From assembly GCA_038324085.1 (NCBI GenBank), contig JBBQHP010000014.1, positions 1 to 64,000 on the forward strand: a stretch of DNA of 64,000 nt. The letters run 5' to 3'. The notes beneath the pieces were generated by a model. The model made no database searches. It had not been told where the DNA came from and saw only the letters and a list, made by a program, of their open reading frames with translations. Below are positions 45,501 through 56,622 of this stretch, one piece after another (positions within the stretch are counted from its first letter, which is position 1; the number at the start of each line of letters is the position of its first letter). The stretch is from Ga0077523 sp038324085. GTDB lineage: Bacteria > Pseudomonadota > Gammaproteobacteria > Burkholderiales > Ga0077523. The translations under genes were made by a program, and so were the position numbers.

Positions 45501-45594
45501 CGGCTTCGAGCAACTGATGGTTGGCATAACCGAGCAAAGTGACCAGATAGTCGCGATTGGTCGCCCGGTCGTCCACCACCAGTATGTTTGCCAT
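42533..45594 (-). pseudogene. REC-PAS-GAF-GGDEF-EAL protein, interrupted by two apparent frameshifts
   Basis: Three frames together encode one protein of about 1019 residues. The receiver (start 45594, ILVVDDRATNRDYL, phospho-Asp in VICDVLMPRMDG) ends its frame near 45250; a second frame carries the linker and first PAS (AILANVQLVSLIIDRDG) to about 45020; a third, 42533 to about 45019, carries PAS, GAF, GGDEF and EAL. Removing one base near 45250 (EEIL-AQVDRALMQ) and one A at 45019-45020 (LTGWQVDELIGNDW) restores a smooth family sequence. GGDEF is degenerate (GSNRF); EAL is intact with DDFGTGYSSL, so the output would be phosphodiesterase. Its start overlaps the previous stop (TGATG). Sequencing error is as likely as real decay. 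Confidence 0.8.
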
Positions 45595-46409
45595 CAGTTG
45601 TCGTCCAGCTCCCGGAAGCAATTATCGACCGTTTCCAGCAGAACTTGTGCTTCGATGGGGCGAAACAGGTAGTTCGTCGCGCCGAGAGCGAGTCCCTTGC
45701 GGCGATCCCTCTCGTCGACCGAGGTGGAGGTTACGAAGATGAAGGGAATGGGGCTCAGTTTCGGGTCACGCTTGACCGTTTCGATGAAATCGAAGCCGCT
45801 GCTCCCGGGCATGCATACGTCGGAAATGATCAGGTCCGGAGGCGCGCGAAGCGCGATCGCGAGCGCCGCCTCGGGGTCGCGGGCGGTCAGGACGACGTAG
45901 CCGCCATAGCTCAGCAAGCTGGTCGCAAGATCGAGGTTGTTCTGATCGTTGTCCACGACCAGGATGGTGCGACCTGAATGGCTCGCTTCGACTGGGGCTT
46001 CGGCCGGTACGCTCGCTCGTGGCCGGGCCTGCTGGCGGCCCGCCTCGGGCAGGAAGGCTTCGACATCGTGCACGAACGACTCCGGCTCGATCGGCTTGGT
46101 GATGTAGCCGTCGAAGCCGGCCGCCTCGGCCCGCTGGCGGTCTCCGACCATGGCAAAGGCCGTGACCGCGATCAGCGGCACGCTCCGCAGGCGCGCGTCG
46201 GCCTTGGCCGCCTGCGCAAATTCGTACCCGTTGAGTTTGGGCATCTGGATGTCGCAGACGATCAGATCGGGCGTTTGCTGCGTCGCGACACGAAGACCTT
46301 CGTCGCCGTCCCAGGCGGAGAGGGTCGAGTAGCCGGCGGCCTGGAGCAGATAGACCATCAATTCCATGTTGGCGGCGTTGTCTTCGATCACCAGAATGCG
46401 CGTATCCAT
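45594..46409 (-). CDS. Double receiver-domain response regulator
   Basis: A 271-residue protein with two CheY-like domains. The first (about 1-120) has VIEDNAANMELM, phospho-Asp in LIVCDIQMPKLNG and Lys in YITKPIEPE; the second (about 147-268) has LVVDNDQNNLDL, phospho-Asp in LIISDVCMPGSSG and an Arg-Pro (LFRPIEA) where Lys-Pro is usual, so the second domain's switch may be altered. It has no output domain, so it should relay phosphate or bind a partner, probably within the kinase operon. It lies between a histidine kinase and a REC-GGDEF-EAL gene and shares a TGATG overlap with the latter. Confidence 0.85.
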   Translation of the reverse strand: MDTRILVIEDNAANMELMVYLLQAAGYSTLSAWDGDEGLRVATQQTPDLIVCDIQMPKLNGYEFAQAAKADARLRSVPLIAVTAFAMVGDRQRAEAAGFDGYITKPIEPESFVHDVEAFLPEAGRQQARPRASVPAEAPVEASHSGRTILVVDNDQNNLDLATSLLSYGGYVVLTARDPEAALAIALRAPPDLIISDVCMPGSSGFDFIETVKRDPKLSPIPFIFVTSTSVDERDRRKGLALGATNYLFRPIEAQVLLETVDNCFRELDDN

Positions 46410-46412
46410 GGG

Positions 46413-48017
46413 TCAGTGCTCCGGAAGTGTCAGAGTGAATGTGCTGCCCCTTGCCGGGCTGGCTTTGCACCGTGATCCGCCCGCCGAGCAATCCCGCGAG
46501 GCGCTGGCTGAGATGCAGTCCGAGTCCGGTGCCATGACGCTTCGAATCGCCGGGTTCCTGCAGTTGGGTGAAGCGGCCGAACAGTCGCCCTTGATCCTCC
46601 GTGCGGATGCCGATGCCGCTGTCTTCCACCGCAATGCGGATGGCGGCCATGGGCCCGTCGTGGCTCGCGGAGAGCGACAGACGCACGTGGCCGCGATCGG
46701 TGAACTTCACGGCATTGGTGAGCAGGTTCAGGACGATCTGTCGCACCAGTCGGGCATCGGTACGGATGCACAGTTCCGTCTTCGGCATCGATATGCCGAA
46801 ATCGAGCCGCTTGCGTTCGGCGTCCGGGCGCATCGCGTTGACGACGTCGCTGATGACGCGCTGGCACACCACCGGTTCGAAATGAGGTTCGATCTTGCCG
46901 GCCTCGATCTTCGAGACATCCAGCAGGTCGTTGATGAGCGCGAGCAGGTGTCGCGCGCTCGACTGGACCGTGGCGAGCTGTTTTTCCTGGTCAGCATTGA
47001 GCGGACCGGGCAGCTTGAGCATCAGCGTGCCGGTGAATCCGATGATGGCATTGAGCGGTGTGCGCAGTTCGTGCGACATGTTGGCCAGGAACTCGCTCTT
47101 CATGCGGTCGGCGGTCTCGGCACGGTCCTTGGCGTGGCGCAGTTCCTCCGTGCGTTCCGCGACATTGCGCTCGAGATCCGTCTTGGCCTGGCGCAGCGCC
47201 GCCTCCGCGGCATGTCGTTCGGTAGCATCGGTCACGCTGACGACTGCAAGCATCGCGTTGCCGTCCTTGTCGTGCACGAGCCCGCCGCCGAAGCTGAAGA
47301 CCCGCTCCCAGCCCGTGGCAGGGCGTCGCACCCGCACCGGCAGGTCGCGCAACCGGTCGCCGCGCAGTACCCGGCTCATGGGCCACGCCGACACATCGGA
47401 CACCGTACCATCGAGAGCCGCGACTTCGAATGTGTCGGCGAAGCGTGCCAGATAGCCCCGGGAATCGGCGACGTCGTCGAAGCCGTGCATGGCCACCGCC
47501 GCCTGATTCATGTGCAACACCTTGCCGTCGAGCTCGGCTATCACGACCCCTTCGGCCAGGTTTTCGATGATCGCCACCTGGCGGGCCTCGCTTTCCCGCA
47601 GCGACTCGTTGGTCCGCGCCAGTTCCGCGGTGCGCTCGCGAATCTGCTGCTCCAACTCGTCGCCGGTGCGGCGCGCATCGACCAGTTCCAGCACCCCTTT
47701 GAGCGCCTTCGATCGTACGCGCGCGAGCAACAGGCTGATCGCGATGCCCATCCCGAGGAATGTGATCATCGACGCTGCGCTCGCCAGGCTCATCATGCCG
47801 AAGGAGTGCTCCAACGGAATGAAGAAGTACCACACGACTGCTGTGCTCGCCGCCGTGGCGACCATGCCTCCCCCCGCGCGCCCCCCGATCCAGGCGCTGA
47901 GGAACACCGCGGGAAAGAACAGGGTCCAGCAATAGGGTCGCAGATGCTCCCACGCCAGCAGCTGCGACCCGAGCGCGCCCAGCGGGGGCAGCAGGGCGAG
48001 CGCAATCGATCGCCGGA

Positions 48018-48021
<4 letters not shown>
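46413..48021 (-). CDS. Membrane histidine kinase (DUF4118-PAS-HisKA-HATPase), frameshifted near its end
   Basis: A kinase of about 535 residues: three or four membrane helices in the first 105 residues (DUF4118, as in KdpD), a coiled coil, a PAS domain (about 140-265), HisKA with phospho-His in MSHELRTPLNAIIGFTG, and an ATPase domain with NLLTNAVKFT, DSGIGI and GTGLGL. After QSQPGKG the frame slips: dropping one G from the run at about 46446-46449 gives STFTLTLPEH and a stop at 46413, four bases before the next start. Unrepaired, the frame runs on to 45766 through the receiver gene, which is meaningless protein. Its ATG overlaps the TGA of the preceding kinase (ATGA). Confidence 0.8.
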
Positions 48022-49868
<1,847 letters not shown>

Positions 49869-50317
49869 CGCACATTTCCTGCGGGGCGCGCCGTCGCCCT
49901 GCCGGATACGGTCACTGTCGTGCATGACGACGCGGCCGATTCGAAGTCGCAACACTCCGCCCACGCGCTGGCCCGGATCTGCGACGCAGCACTGACCGAT
50001 TGAAGCATCTGCCGTGCGGGACTCATGTGCATGTGCAGATAGGCCGGGCTATTGCGTGGCACCCTCCATCGTCAATTTTCCGTTGCGCTACTATAGCGCG
50101 GACCGTCGTTTATCCGGTGCTTCGGGCTGCCGCGATCGCGCGCGCGATCGGATCGCCGGGGCGATGGGACCCCATCGACAGTGTGGGCGGTGCGGCGAGC
50201 CCGGTGAGATGCCGCACTTCCTCGATGCCGGCAAGGCGGCGACGCGCGCTTTTCGGTACGATGCGGCTGAAGAGGTCCCCCACCACACCCCGACGTCGAG
50301 GGAACAGGCTGCATGCC
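49869..50317. other. Divergent promoter region between kinase operon and helicase gene
   Basis: A 449-bp gap with no credible gene; the helicase frame is open leftward to 50000, but that part is low-complexity and lacks homology. It must carry promoters in both directions. Visible features are an AT-richer patch around 50070-50115 and an 18-bp perfect palindrome at 50133-50150. I see no clear -35/-10 pair. Confidence 0.45.
50133..50150. repeat. 18-bp perfect palindrome upstream of the helicase gene
   Basis: CGATCGCGCGCGCGATCG reads the same on both strands. Its alternating CG core could form Z-DNA or a cruciform, and it contains CGATCG sites. It lies about 170 bp before the helicase start and could be an operator, but palindromes of this composition arise more easily in GC-rich DNA. 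Confidence 0.4.
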
Positions 50318-53300
50318 ATGAGCATGGAACGCTCGCGATTGCTCGCACTGATCGAATACGTGCGGCAATCGGCCCGCTCGCGGGCGAAGGTGGTGGCGAA
50401 CGTGGCCGACCACGGACGCTTCCTGCTATTCGATCATCAGGCCGGCGGCATGGAAGGTCTCGTGCTCGACACGGTGGCCGACGATGGCGAGGAAGCGGTG
50501 TGGATGTCCGTGCCGCGCCCTCCCAATCCGGAGCTGCCGCCGCGGGGACAAAGCGCCTGGCTCGCGCCGTGGCTCGGCGTGGGCGATGCGGTGCTGGCGG
50601 CGCCGCGGCTGACCGCTGCCGTCGAAGGCGCGGCACTGATCGCGGCCGGTACGCACGGCGACCGGCGCATGCAATCCACCGACATTGGTCAGGCGGCCCG
50701 GCCCTCGATCATACCGGACGAGATCGTGCGGCTGGCCGATTACCCCTATCGCGCCGAGGTCGAACGGCAACTCGTCCGGTATCTCGAGCAGGAGTGGGCG
50801 CCGTGGGCGGAATTCGAGCGCGGCAGGCGGCGTCGCGCCCGCCTGTATGTCCAGCTCCTCACTTTGCAACAGGAACTCGCCGGCGCGCTGGTGGACGGGC
50901 AGCTGGAGCTGGTCTGGGGCATCGGCATCGGCGCGTGGAGCCACGACGGAGCGAGCGCGACCTATCCGTTGGTCACCTGCCCGGTGGATCTCGTGTTTCA
51001 TCCGCAGACCGGTGCCGCCGAGGTGCGGCCGCGCGATGTCGATCCGAGGCTCGAACTGGATTTCTACGCATCGATCGACTGCCCCGGTGTGGCCCGGGCC
51101 GACCGACTCGCGCGCGAATACCTGGCGAGCGCCACGGTACCGGTGTCGCCGTTCGAGCCGGCCAGTTTCGAGCCGATGCTGGCCATTGCCCGGAATTGCC
51201 TCGATCCGGACGGAGCGCCGGATGGCCCGGGCGAATCGCGACTGGGCATCGCGCCCTCCTGGGTTCTGTTCGCGCGGCCACGCAGCGCAAGCGTGCTGAT
51301 CCAGGATCTCGACCGCTACGCGCAGCTCCTGCAGCCGGCTGACGAGGAAGCGCCGTTGCCCGCCGCGGTGGCTGCGTTCGTCACCGAACCCGCCGCCGTT
51401 GCGGCGGCACCGGTCATGCCGGTGTTCCGTGGCGTGAGCACGGTGAGCCAGGGGCCGGGGGCGGGACCGATCGCGGAGCGCGGGGATCTGCATTTCCCCA
51501 AGCCTTACAACGACGAGCAGTTGCGTATCGTGCAATTGCTCGAGACCCACGATGGCGTGGTGGTGCAGGGACCACCGGGCACCGGCAAGACGCACACGAT
51601 CGCGAACATCATCTGCCACTGGCTCGCGAGTGGCCGGCGGGTGCTGGTGAGTTCGATGAAGGATCCCGCACTCGCGGTGCTGCGCGAGAAGCTGCCCGCG
51701 GAGATGCGCCCGTTGGCGATCGCGCTGCTCGCCAGCGAGCAGGAGGGCATGCAGCAGTTCGAGTCGTCGATCCGCAAGATCGCCTCGGAGGTTCAGAGCA
51801 TCGATCCGATTGCCGCCGAGCAGCGGATCGCACAACTCGTGGCGGGCATGGATGTCCTGCACGGCCGGCTCGCGCGGATCGATGCCGATCTCGAACGCTG
51901 GGCGCACGGCAATCTCGTTCGCATCGAACTCGAAAGCGAAAGCGTTGATCCGCTCGATGCTGCCGAGGCGCTGGTTCGCGGCGGTTCGAATACCGACTGG
52001 CTGCCCGATGTCTTCCGGGCCGGGCCCGAATTCGCCCCCCGCTTCGATGACGATGATCTGGCGCAATTGCGCGCCGCCCGCGTCGAGCTGGGCACGGATA
52101 TCGTCTATGTGGGGCGGCGGCTGCCGCCGCCCGACGGTTTTCCCGACATCAGGGTGATGTTGCAGACGCACGCGGACCTGGTGCGATTCGCACAGCTCGC
52201 GCAGGCCACGCGCAGCGCCGACATCCCGCTGATCGCTGATCCGGGACAGCAGACGCTGGTCGCATTGCACGAAATCGCGGCCAGCATCGACCGCATCCGT
52301 CAGCTGCGCGAACGCATCGATGCGGCCGGCAAGCGCTGGATGCCGGACCTCGCGACGCGCCTGAAAGCGGGGGTGTTCGGCAAGGAGTGTGACCTGCTGG
52401 AGTCGCTCGGCGCCGAGCTGACCGGCCTCAATGCAGAGCGCCAGGTGTTCCTGGAGCGAACGGTCAACGTGCCGCCGAAAGCCGAACGCGATGGCGAACT
52501 GATGCAGGCTGCGGAGAACCTCGCTGCCGGCCGACGTGCGTTCGGGCTGACCGGCGTGTTCTTTCGCACCGAGGCCAGGACCAAGCTGGAGCAGGTCGAA
52601 GTCAATGGCGAGCCGCCCCTGGGCGCGGCGGGATGGCAGCACGTCGTCGACTATCTCCGCATGCTGCGCAAGGCGCGCGAACTGGTCGCACGCTGGAACG
52701 GCCTCGCCGCGGAGCTCGGACTCGATGCGGTGCCGGTGGACGACGCGCGCGCGTTCGCGCTGGTACTCGCGGAATTCGGCGGGTATCGCGAGGTGCTCAC
52801 GCTCACGACCGAGGAATCGGTACTCGTCCGCGAAACGGCGCGCTTGTTTCCGGGCTGGCCGCGGGCGCGTCGCGTCGCGCAGGACCCCGCCGCCATGGCG
52901 GAACTGGAGCACATCATCGGGCACTACCTCGGGACCTACCGGCTGGGCGAGGTCTGGCTGGTCAAGGAGCGGCTGCAACGGGCGCTCGAGGGTGCGAGCG
53001 GTCGCGCGGTGGATGACATCCGCCGCTTCCTCGATACGGTCCTGGGCGCTCCGGAAGTGGGCGAGGCTGCCTTCCTGTCGGCATGGTCGGCGCTCATGGC
53101 CGAATTGGTGCGCCTCGCCGCCCAGCGTGACCGGTTGGAGACGGTGCAGGCGGTGACCGAACGCGTCGCCGCGTCCGGTGCGCCGGATCTGGCGGCCGTG
53201 CTGCGCCAGCCCGCCGTATCCGGCGCGCCGCCGTTCCCGCCGTTCGACTGGCGCGAAGGCTGGCGGCGGCGCCGCCTCCAGGCGCACCTGGACGCCGTCG

Positions 53301-54910
53301 ATTCGAGCGACGAGTTCCATCGGTTGTCGGCCCTGCGCCGCGACCTCGATCACGATCTTGCGCAGCGCTACCACGATCTGGTCGTGCAGCGGTCGTGGCT
53401 CACGCTCGGACAGCGGGCCACGCCGCGCGTGCGCGCGGCCTTGCAGGCGTACCTCAACGCGATCCAGAAGATCGGCAAAGGTACCGGCAAGCGGGCCGCC
53501 CGCTATCGGCAGGATGCGCGCGAGGCAGCCGCGGAAGCCAATGCCGCGGTGCCGTGCTGGATCATGCCGCACCACCGGGTGTCCGAATCGTTGCCGTCCG
53601 CGCTCGGCTGCTTCGACCTCGTCATCATCGACGAGGCCTCGCAGTCCGATCTGTCGGCCCTGCCTGTGATGCTACGGGCGCGCAAGCTCCTGATCGTCGG
53701 TGACGATCGCCAGGTTTCCCCGGAAGGCGTCGGCCTGGAGGAACACCGCGTCAAGTCGGTGATGCAGCGCTTTCTCGGCGACCAGGTGCCGTTGTACCGC
53801 GCGCAGATGTCGCCCGAGCGTTCCATCTACGACCTGGCGAAGGTCGTGTTCGCCGGCAGCGGCGTGATGCTCAAGGAGCACTTCCGGTGCGTCGCGCCGA
53901 TCATTGAATATTCGAAGCGCGAATTCTATGCGCACGAGCTGCGCCCGCTGCGCCTGCCGCGGGCCTCGGAGCGTATCGATCCGCCGCTGGTGGATGTGTG
54001 GATCCAGAACGCCGAGCGCAAGGACGACCTGAATCCGGCGGAAGCCGACTACATCCTCGGCGAGATCCGGCGCATCGTCGCCGACCCGAGGCTGCGCGGG
54101 CGCACGATCGGCGTGATCTCGCTGCTGGGCGACAGCCAGGCGTTGCATATCTGGCAGCGGCTGGCGGAACTGTTTCCGCCCGACGTACTGCAGCGGCATG
54201 CAATCGCCTGCGGCGACGCACGGACGTTCCAGGGCCGCGAGCGCGACATCATGTTCCTGTCGATGGTTTCGGCGCCGAACAACATCGGCGCGCCGCTGTC
54301 GCGCGACATGTTCGCACAGCGTTTCAACGTGGCGGCATCGCGTGCGCGTGACCGCATGGTGCTGGTCCGGTCGGTGGACACCGACGACCTGTCCGAGGCC
54401 GACCGGCTGCGTCGCGGGCTGATCGCCCACTTCGCCCGTCCGTTCGCTCAGCACACCGAACTCGCAGGCGACCTGCGCGAGCGGTGCGAGTCGCCGATGG
54501 AGCGCGAACTTTTCGACTGGCTGACGGCGCTGGGCTTTCGCGTCACGCCCCAGGCACGCGTGGGCGCCTATCGCATCGACCTGCTGGTGGAGGGGGCCGG
54601 CGACGCCCGCCTGGCCGTGCAATGCGATGGCGATCGCCACCAGGGTCCGGAGAGCTGGAACGAAGACATCCGCCGCCAGCGCGCACTCGAGCGCACCGGC
54701 TGGGTTTTCTGGCGTTGCTTCGCGACGGCGTTGGTGCTGCGTCGCCCGGCGGTCCTCGACGAACTGGCCGCGATGCTGGAGAGCCTCGGCATTCGCCCGG
54801 CCGGGACCGGTGCCGCAGCGCCCGACATCCACGTGGAAACGCGCAATGTGCGCGTGAAAGGCGTGCATTCGGCCGGCGTCGGCGGGGCCACGCCGGTCGG
54901 CTCACGCTAG
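50318..54910 (+). CDS. SF1 (UPF1-like) helicase with C-terminal Vsr/MTES_1575-like nuclease domain
   Basis: A 1530-residue protein. The first 400 residues have no recognised domain. Walker A is GPPGTGKT (418-425) and Walker B IIDEAS (Asp1105-Glu1106), separated by a long insert of about 680 residues with helical stretches. Later helicase motifs are present (IVGDDRQVSPEGVG; LKEHFRCV; TFQGRERDIMFLSMVSA; FNVAASRARDRM). The end (about 1392-1490) is a PD-(D/E)xK nuclease of the DUF559/Vsr-like kind: SPMERELFDWL, Asp1421 in RIDLLV and Q-C-D (1435-1437) before GDRHQ. Helicase plus Vsr-like nuclease is the layout of Hhe-type antiphage proteins, so defence is a fair guess. It stands alone, with no partner gene. 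Confidence 0.8.
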   Translation: MSMERSRLLALIEYVRQSARSRAKVVANVADHGRFLLFDHQAGGMEGLVLDTVADDGEEAVWMSVPRPPNPELPPRGQSAWLAPWLGVGDAVLAAPRLTAAVEGAALIAAGTHGDRRMQSTDIGQAARPSIIPDEIVRLADYPYRAEVERQLVRYLEQEWAPWAEFERGRRRRARLYVQLLTLQQELAGALVDGQLELVWGIGIGAWSHDGASATYPLVTCPVDLVFHPQTGAAEVRPRDVDPRLELDFYASIDCPGVARADRLAREYLASATVPVSPFEPASFEPMLAIARNCLDPDGAPDGPGESRLGIAPSWVLFARPRSASVLIQDLDRYAQLLQPADEEAPLPAAVAAFVTEPAAVAAAPVMPVFRGVSTVSQGPGAGPIAERGDLHFPKPYNDEQLRIVQLLETHDGVVVQGPPGTGKTHTIANIICHWLASGRRVLVSSMKDPALAVLREKLPAEMRPLAIALLASEQEGMQQFESSIRKIASEVQSIDPIAAEQRIAQLVAGMDVLHGRLARIDADLERWAHGNLVRIELESESVDPLDAAEALVRGGSNTDWLPDVFRAGPEFAPRFDDDDLAQLRAARVELGTDIVYVGRRLPPPDGFPDIRVMLQTHADLVRFAQLAQATRSADIPLIADPGQQTLVALHEIAASIDRIRQLRERIDAAGKRWMPDLATRLKAGVFGKECDLLESLGAELTGLNAERQVFLERTVNVPPKAERDGELMQAAENLAAGRRAFGLTGVFFRTEARTKLEQVEVNGEPPLGAAGWQHVVDYLRMLRKARELVARWNGLAAELGLDAVPVDDARAFALVLAEFGGYREVLTLTTEESVLVRETARLFPGWPRARRVAQDPAAMAELEHIIGHYLGTYRLGEVWLVKERLQRALEGASGRAVDDIRRFLDTVLGAPEVGEAAFLSAWSALMAELVRLAAQRDRLETVQAVTERVAASGAPDLAAVLRQPAVSGAPPFPPFDWREGWRRRRLQAHLDAVDSSDEFHRLSALRRDLDHDLAQRYHDLVVQRSWLTLGQRATPRVRAALQAYLNAIQKIGKGTGKRAARYRQDAREAAAEANAAVPCWIMPHHRVSESLPSALGCFDLVIIDEASQSDLSALPVMLRARKLLIVGDDRQVSPEGVGLEEHRVKSVMQRFLGDQVPLYRAQMSPERSIYDLAKVVFAGSGVMLKEHFRCVAPIIEYSKREFYAHELRPLRLPRASERIDPPLVDVWIQNAERKDDLNPAEADYILGEIRRIVADPRLRGRTIGVISLLGDSQALHIWQRLAELFPPDVLQRHAIACGDARTFQGRERDIMFLSMVSAPNNIGAPLSRDMFAQRFNVAASRARDRMVLVRSVDTDDLSEADRLRRGLIAHFARPFAQHTELAGDLRERCESPMERELFDWLTALGFRVTPQARVGAYRIDLLVEGAGDARLAVQCDGDRHQGPESWNEDIRRQRALERTGWVFWRCFATALVLRRPAVLDELAAMLESLGIRPAGTGAAAPDIHVETRNVRVKGVHSAGVGGATPVGSR

Positions 54911-54985
54911 CGCGAGCGCTGTCCGGAACGACACCGGGGAAACGATCGCCACCGGGGCCGGGGTGGCCGGCGCGAGCCGACGCCG

Positions 54986-55801
54986 CTACGGGGCCGGAAT
55001 CCCGGCCAGCGCCAGGATGCGTTCGGCCTTGAGGATGACCGGACGATCGACCATCCTGCCGTCCACGGCGATCGCGGCTCCCGAGGCCTTGGTCGCCGCG
55101 GCCAGCACGCGCGCGGCCCAGGCGAGTTCCACTTCTGTTGGCGTGAAGCATTCATTCACGAGCGGTACCTGGCGCGGATGGATGCACAGCTTGCCGCCGA
55201 AGCCCAGCCGTTTGCCGCGCAGCGTGTCGAACTGGAGCTGCTCCGGATCGTCGATCTCCGTACACACGCCGTCGACCGGCGGCGCGATCCCGGCCAGGCG
55301 CGAGATGAGAACCAGCTGGGAGCGGAAGAACAGCAGTTCCTCGCCGTCGCCGTCGATGCCGAGGTCGACCTGGAGATCGATGCTGCCGAACACGAGGCGA
55401 TGCACGCCGCGGGCGCCGGCGATCTCGCGTGCGCGTGTGAAACCGATGGCCGTCTCGATCAACGGCAGCAACTGTCGGTCGCCCGAACTGGCCAGCGCGG
55501 CCACCGCGCCCGAGACCATCTCGGCCTTGGGCAGGACGAAACCGGTGACGCCCGGGCTCGTGCACAGCGCCAGGTCGGCTTCGTGCCAGGGCGTGTCGGC
55601 GGCATTGACGCGGATCAGGACCGCCCGCTCGGGGTTCAACCAGAGGCGCAACGATTCGCGGGCGGCCTCCTTTTCGGCCGGAGGGACGGCATCCTCGAGA
55701 TCCACGATGACGGCGTCGGCACCGGAACTGCAGGCGCGGTCGAAACGTTCCGGTCGATTGGCGGGTACGAACAGGTAAGAACGGGGCGTGGTGTTCGGCA
55801 T
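54986..55801 (-). CDS. HpcH/HpaI aldolase / citrate lyase beta (CitE-like) family protein
   Basis: A 271-residue TIM-barrel CoA-ester lyase. It has RSYLFVPANRPERF, VDLEDAVPPAEK with Mg-binding acidic residues, the LLPLIETAIGF strand, FGSIDLQVDLG and KLCIHPRQV. These are the features of CitE-like proteins that cleave or form malyl-, citramalyl- or similar CoA thioesters. citF and citD are absent, so it is not a citrate lyase subunit. It is transcribed away from tetR and the pump genes and could share a control region with them. The exact substrate is not clear. Confidence 0.82.
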   Translation of the reverse strand: MPNTTPRSYLFVPANRPERFDRACSSGADAVIVDLEDAVPPAEKEAARESLRLWLNPERAVLIRVNAADTPWHEADLALCTSPGVTGFVLPKAEMVSGAVAALASSGDRQLLPLIETAIGFTRAREIAGARGVHRLVFGSIDLQVDLGIDGDGEELLFFRSQLVLISRLAGIAPPVDGVCTEIDDPEQLQFDTLRGKRLGFGGKLCIHPRQVPLVNECFTPTEVELAWAARVLAAATKASGAAIAVDGRMVDRPVILKAERILALAGIPAP

Positions 55802-55932
55802 GGCGCTGGCTCTCGTGCGGGGGTGCGGCGGTTTTGATCAACCCCCTATTGTTTCATGGTGCGGTGCGGGCGTGGAATCGCCAATTGGGCCGCGAGCCGG
55901 ATCCCCGCCGCGGTGTCACGAGTCCCGACCTG

Positions 55933-55961
55933 TTGACTGTACCGGCTGGACGGTTTACATT
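55933..55961 (+). promoter_or_regulatory. Sigma70 promoter of the tetR-efflux operon
   Basis: TTGACT (55933-55938) and TACATT (55956-55961) are separated by exactly 17 bases. The spacer is filled by the first copy of the operator-like repeat, so a bound repressor would block RNA polymerase. Transcription would start near 55968, just before the second repeat copy, about 70 bases upstream of tetR. Confidence 0.7.
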
Positions 55962-55989
55962 TTTTCCAAACTATACCGGCTGGACGGTT
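55937..55989 (+). promoter_or_regulatory. Two direct operator repeats for the TetR regulator
   Basis: Two 19-bp copies, CTGTACCGGCTGGACGGTT (55937-55955) and CTATACCGGCTGGACGGTT (55971-55989), differ at one base and begin 34 bp apart. Each contains the partial palindrome ACCGnCnnGnCGGT, as expected for a dimeric TetR protein. One copy lies between the -35 and -10 boxes and the other over the transcript start. Autorepression of the operon by its first gene product is the simplest reading. Confidence 0.7.
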
Positions 55990-56038
55990 CGTCCTCCGGG
56001 CATATTCGTCTCACGGATCCAGCAACGAAAGTATCGAC

Positions 56039-56584
56039 ATGACTCGGGAAAGCTCGCGCGATGCGATTCTCGATGCGGCGGAGGCCATCGTGCGTGAACA
56101 GGGCGCGGCTCACCTGACCCTCGATGCAGCGGCGGACCGCGCCGGCCTCAGCAAAGGCGGCGTGCTCTACCACTTCCAGACCAAGGATGCGCTGCTCGTC
56201 GCGCTCGTCGAGCGCATGACGCAGGCCTTCCAGGGCCTGTATGCCGAGACTCGGGCGCGCATGGGCGACGACCCCGAGCGCATGCTCGAGGCCTACATCG
56301 AGGCCGTGTTCTCGGCCGAAGAACGGCTCGGCAACACCTCCTGCTCGCTGATCCCGGCGCTTGCCTCGAATCCCGAACTGCTGGAACCGATCCGCAGTTT
56401 CTACAAGCACCACTTCGCGCAACTCGCGCACGTGCCGGTGGGCTGGGACCAGGCCGCGATCGTGACCCTGGCACTGGACGGGATGTGGCTGCTGGAGATG
56501 CTCGGCGTGTCTCCGCTCGGGCCGGAGGATGAAAAGCGGATCGCGAAGCTGCTCGCGCGTTTCGCGACGGAGAAGTTCCAATGA
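56039..56584 (+). CDS. TetR-family transcriptional repressor of the efflux operon
   Basis: A 181-residue regulator: an N-terminal helix-turn-helix (AILDAAEAIVREQGAAHLTL; ADRAGLSKGGVLYHFQTKDA) and a C-terminal ligand-binding domain resembling TetR_C_6-type proteins (LEPIRSFYKHHF; ALDGMWLLEMLGV). It is first in an operon with an RND pump and is preceded by two operator copies, so it probably represses itself and the pump until a toxic ligand binds. Its stop overlaps an ATG of the next frame (ATGA). Confidence 0.88.
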   Translation: MTRESSRDAILDAAEAIVREQGAAHLTLDAAADRAGLSKGGVLYHFQTKDALLVALVERMTQAFQGLYAETRARMGDDPERMLEAYIEAVFSAEERLGNTSCSLIPALASNPELLEPIRSFYKHHFAQLAHVPVGWDQAAIVTLALDGMWLLEMLGVSPLGPEDEKRIAKLLARFATEKFQ

Positions 56585-56622
56585 CCGGCGGTAGCGCAGC
56601 ACCGCGCACAGGGAGTTCTGGC

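Noticed and set aside
45766..46412. C-terminal 215 residues of the unrepaired histidine kinase frame
   Set aside because: They arise from one extra G. They overlap the double receiver gene, are Arg/Gly/Ala-rich nonsense, and a normal kinase ending exists in the next frame.
50426..53575. A 1049-codon minus-strand frame opposite the helicase
   Set aside because: It is an antisense shadow of the helicase codons, with biased composition and no motifs.
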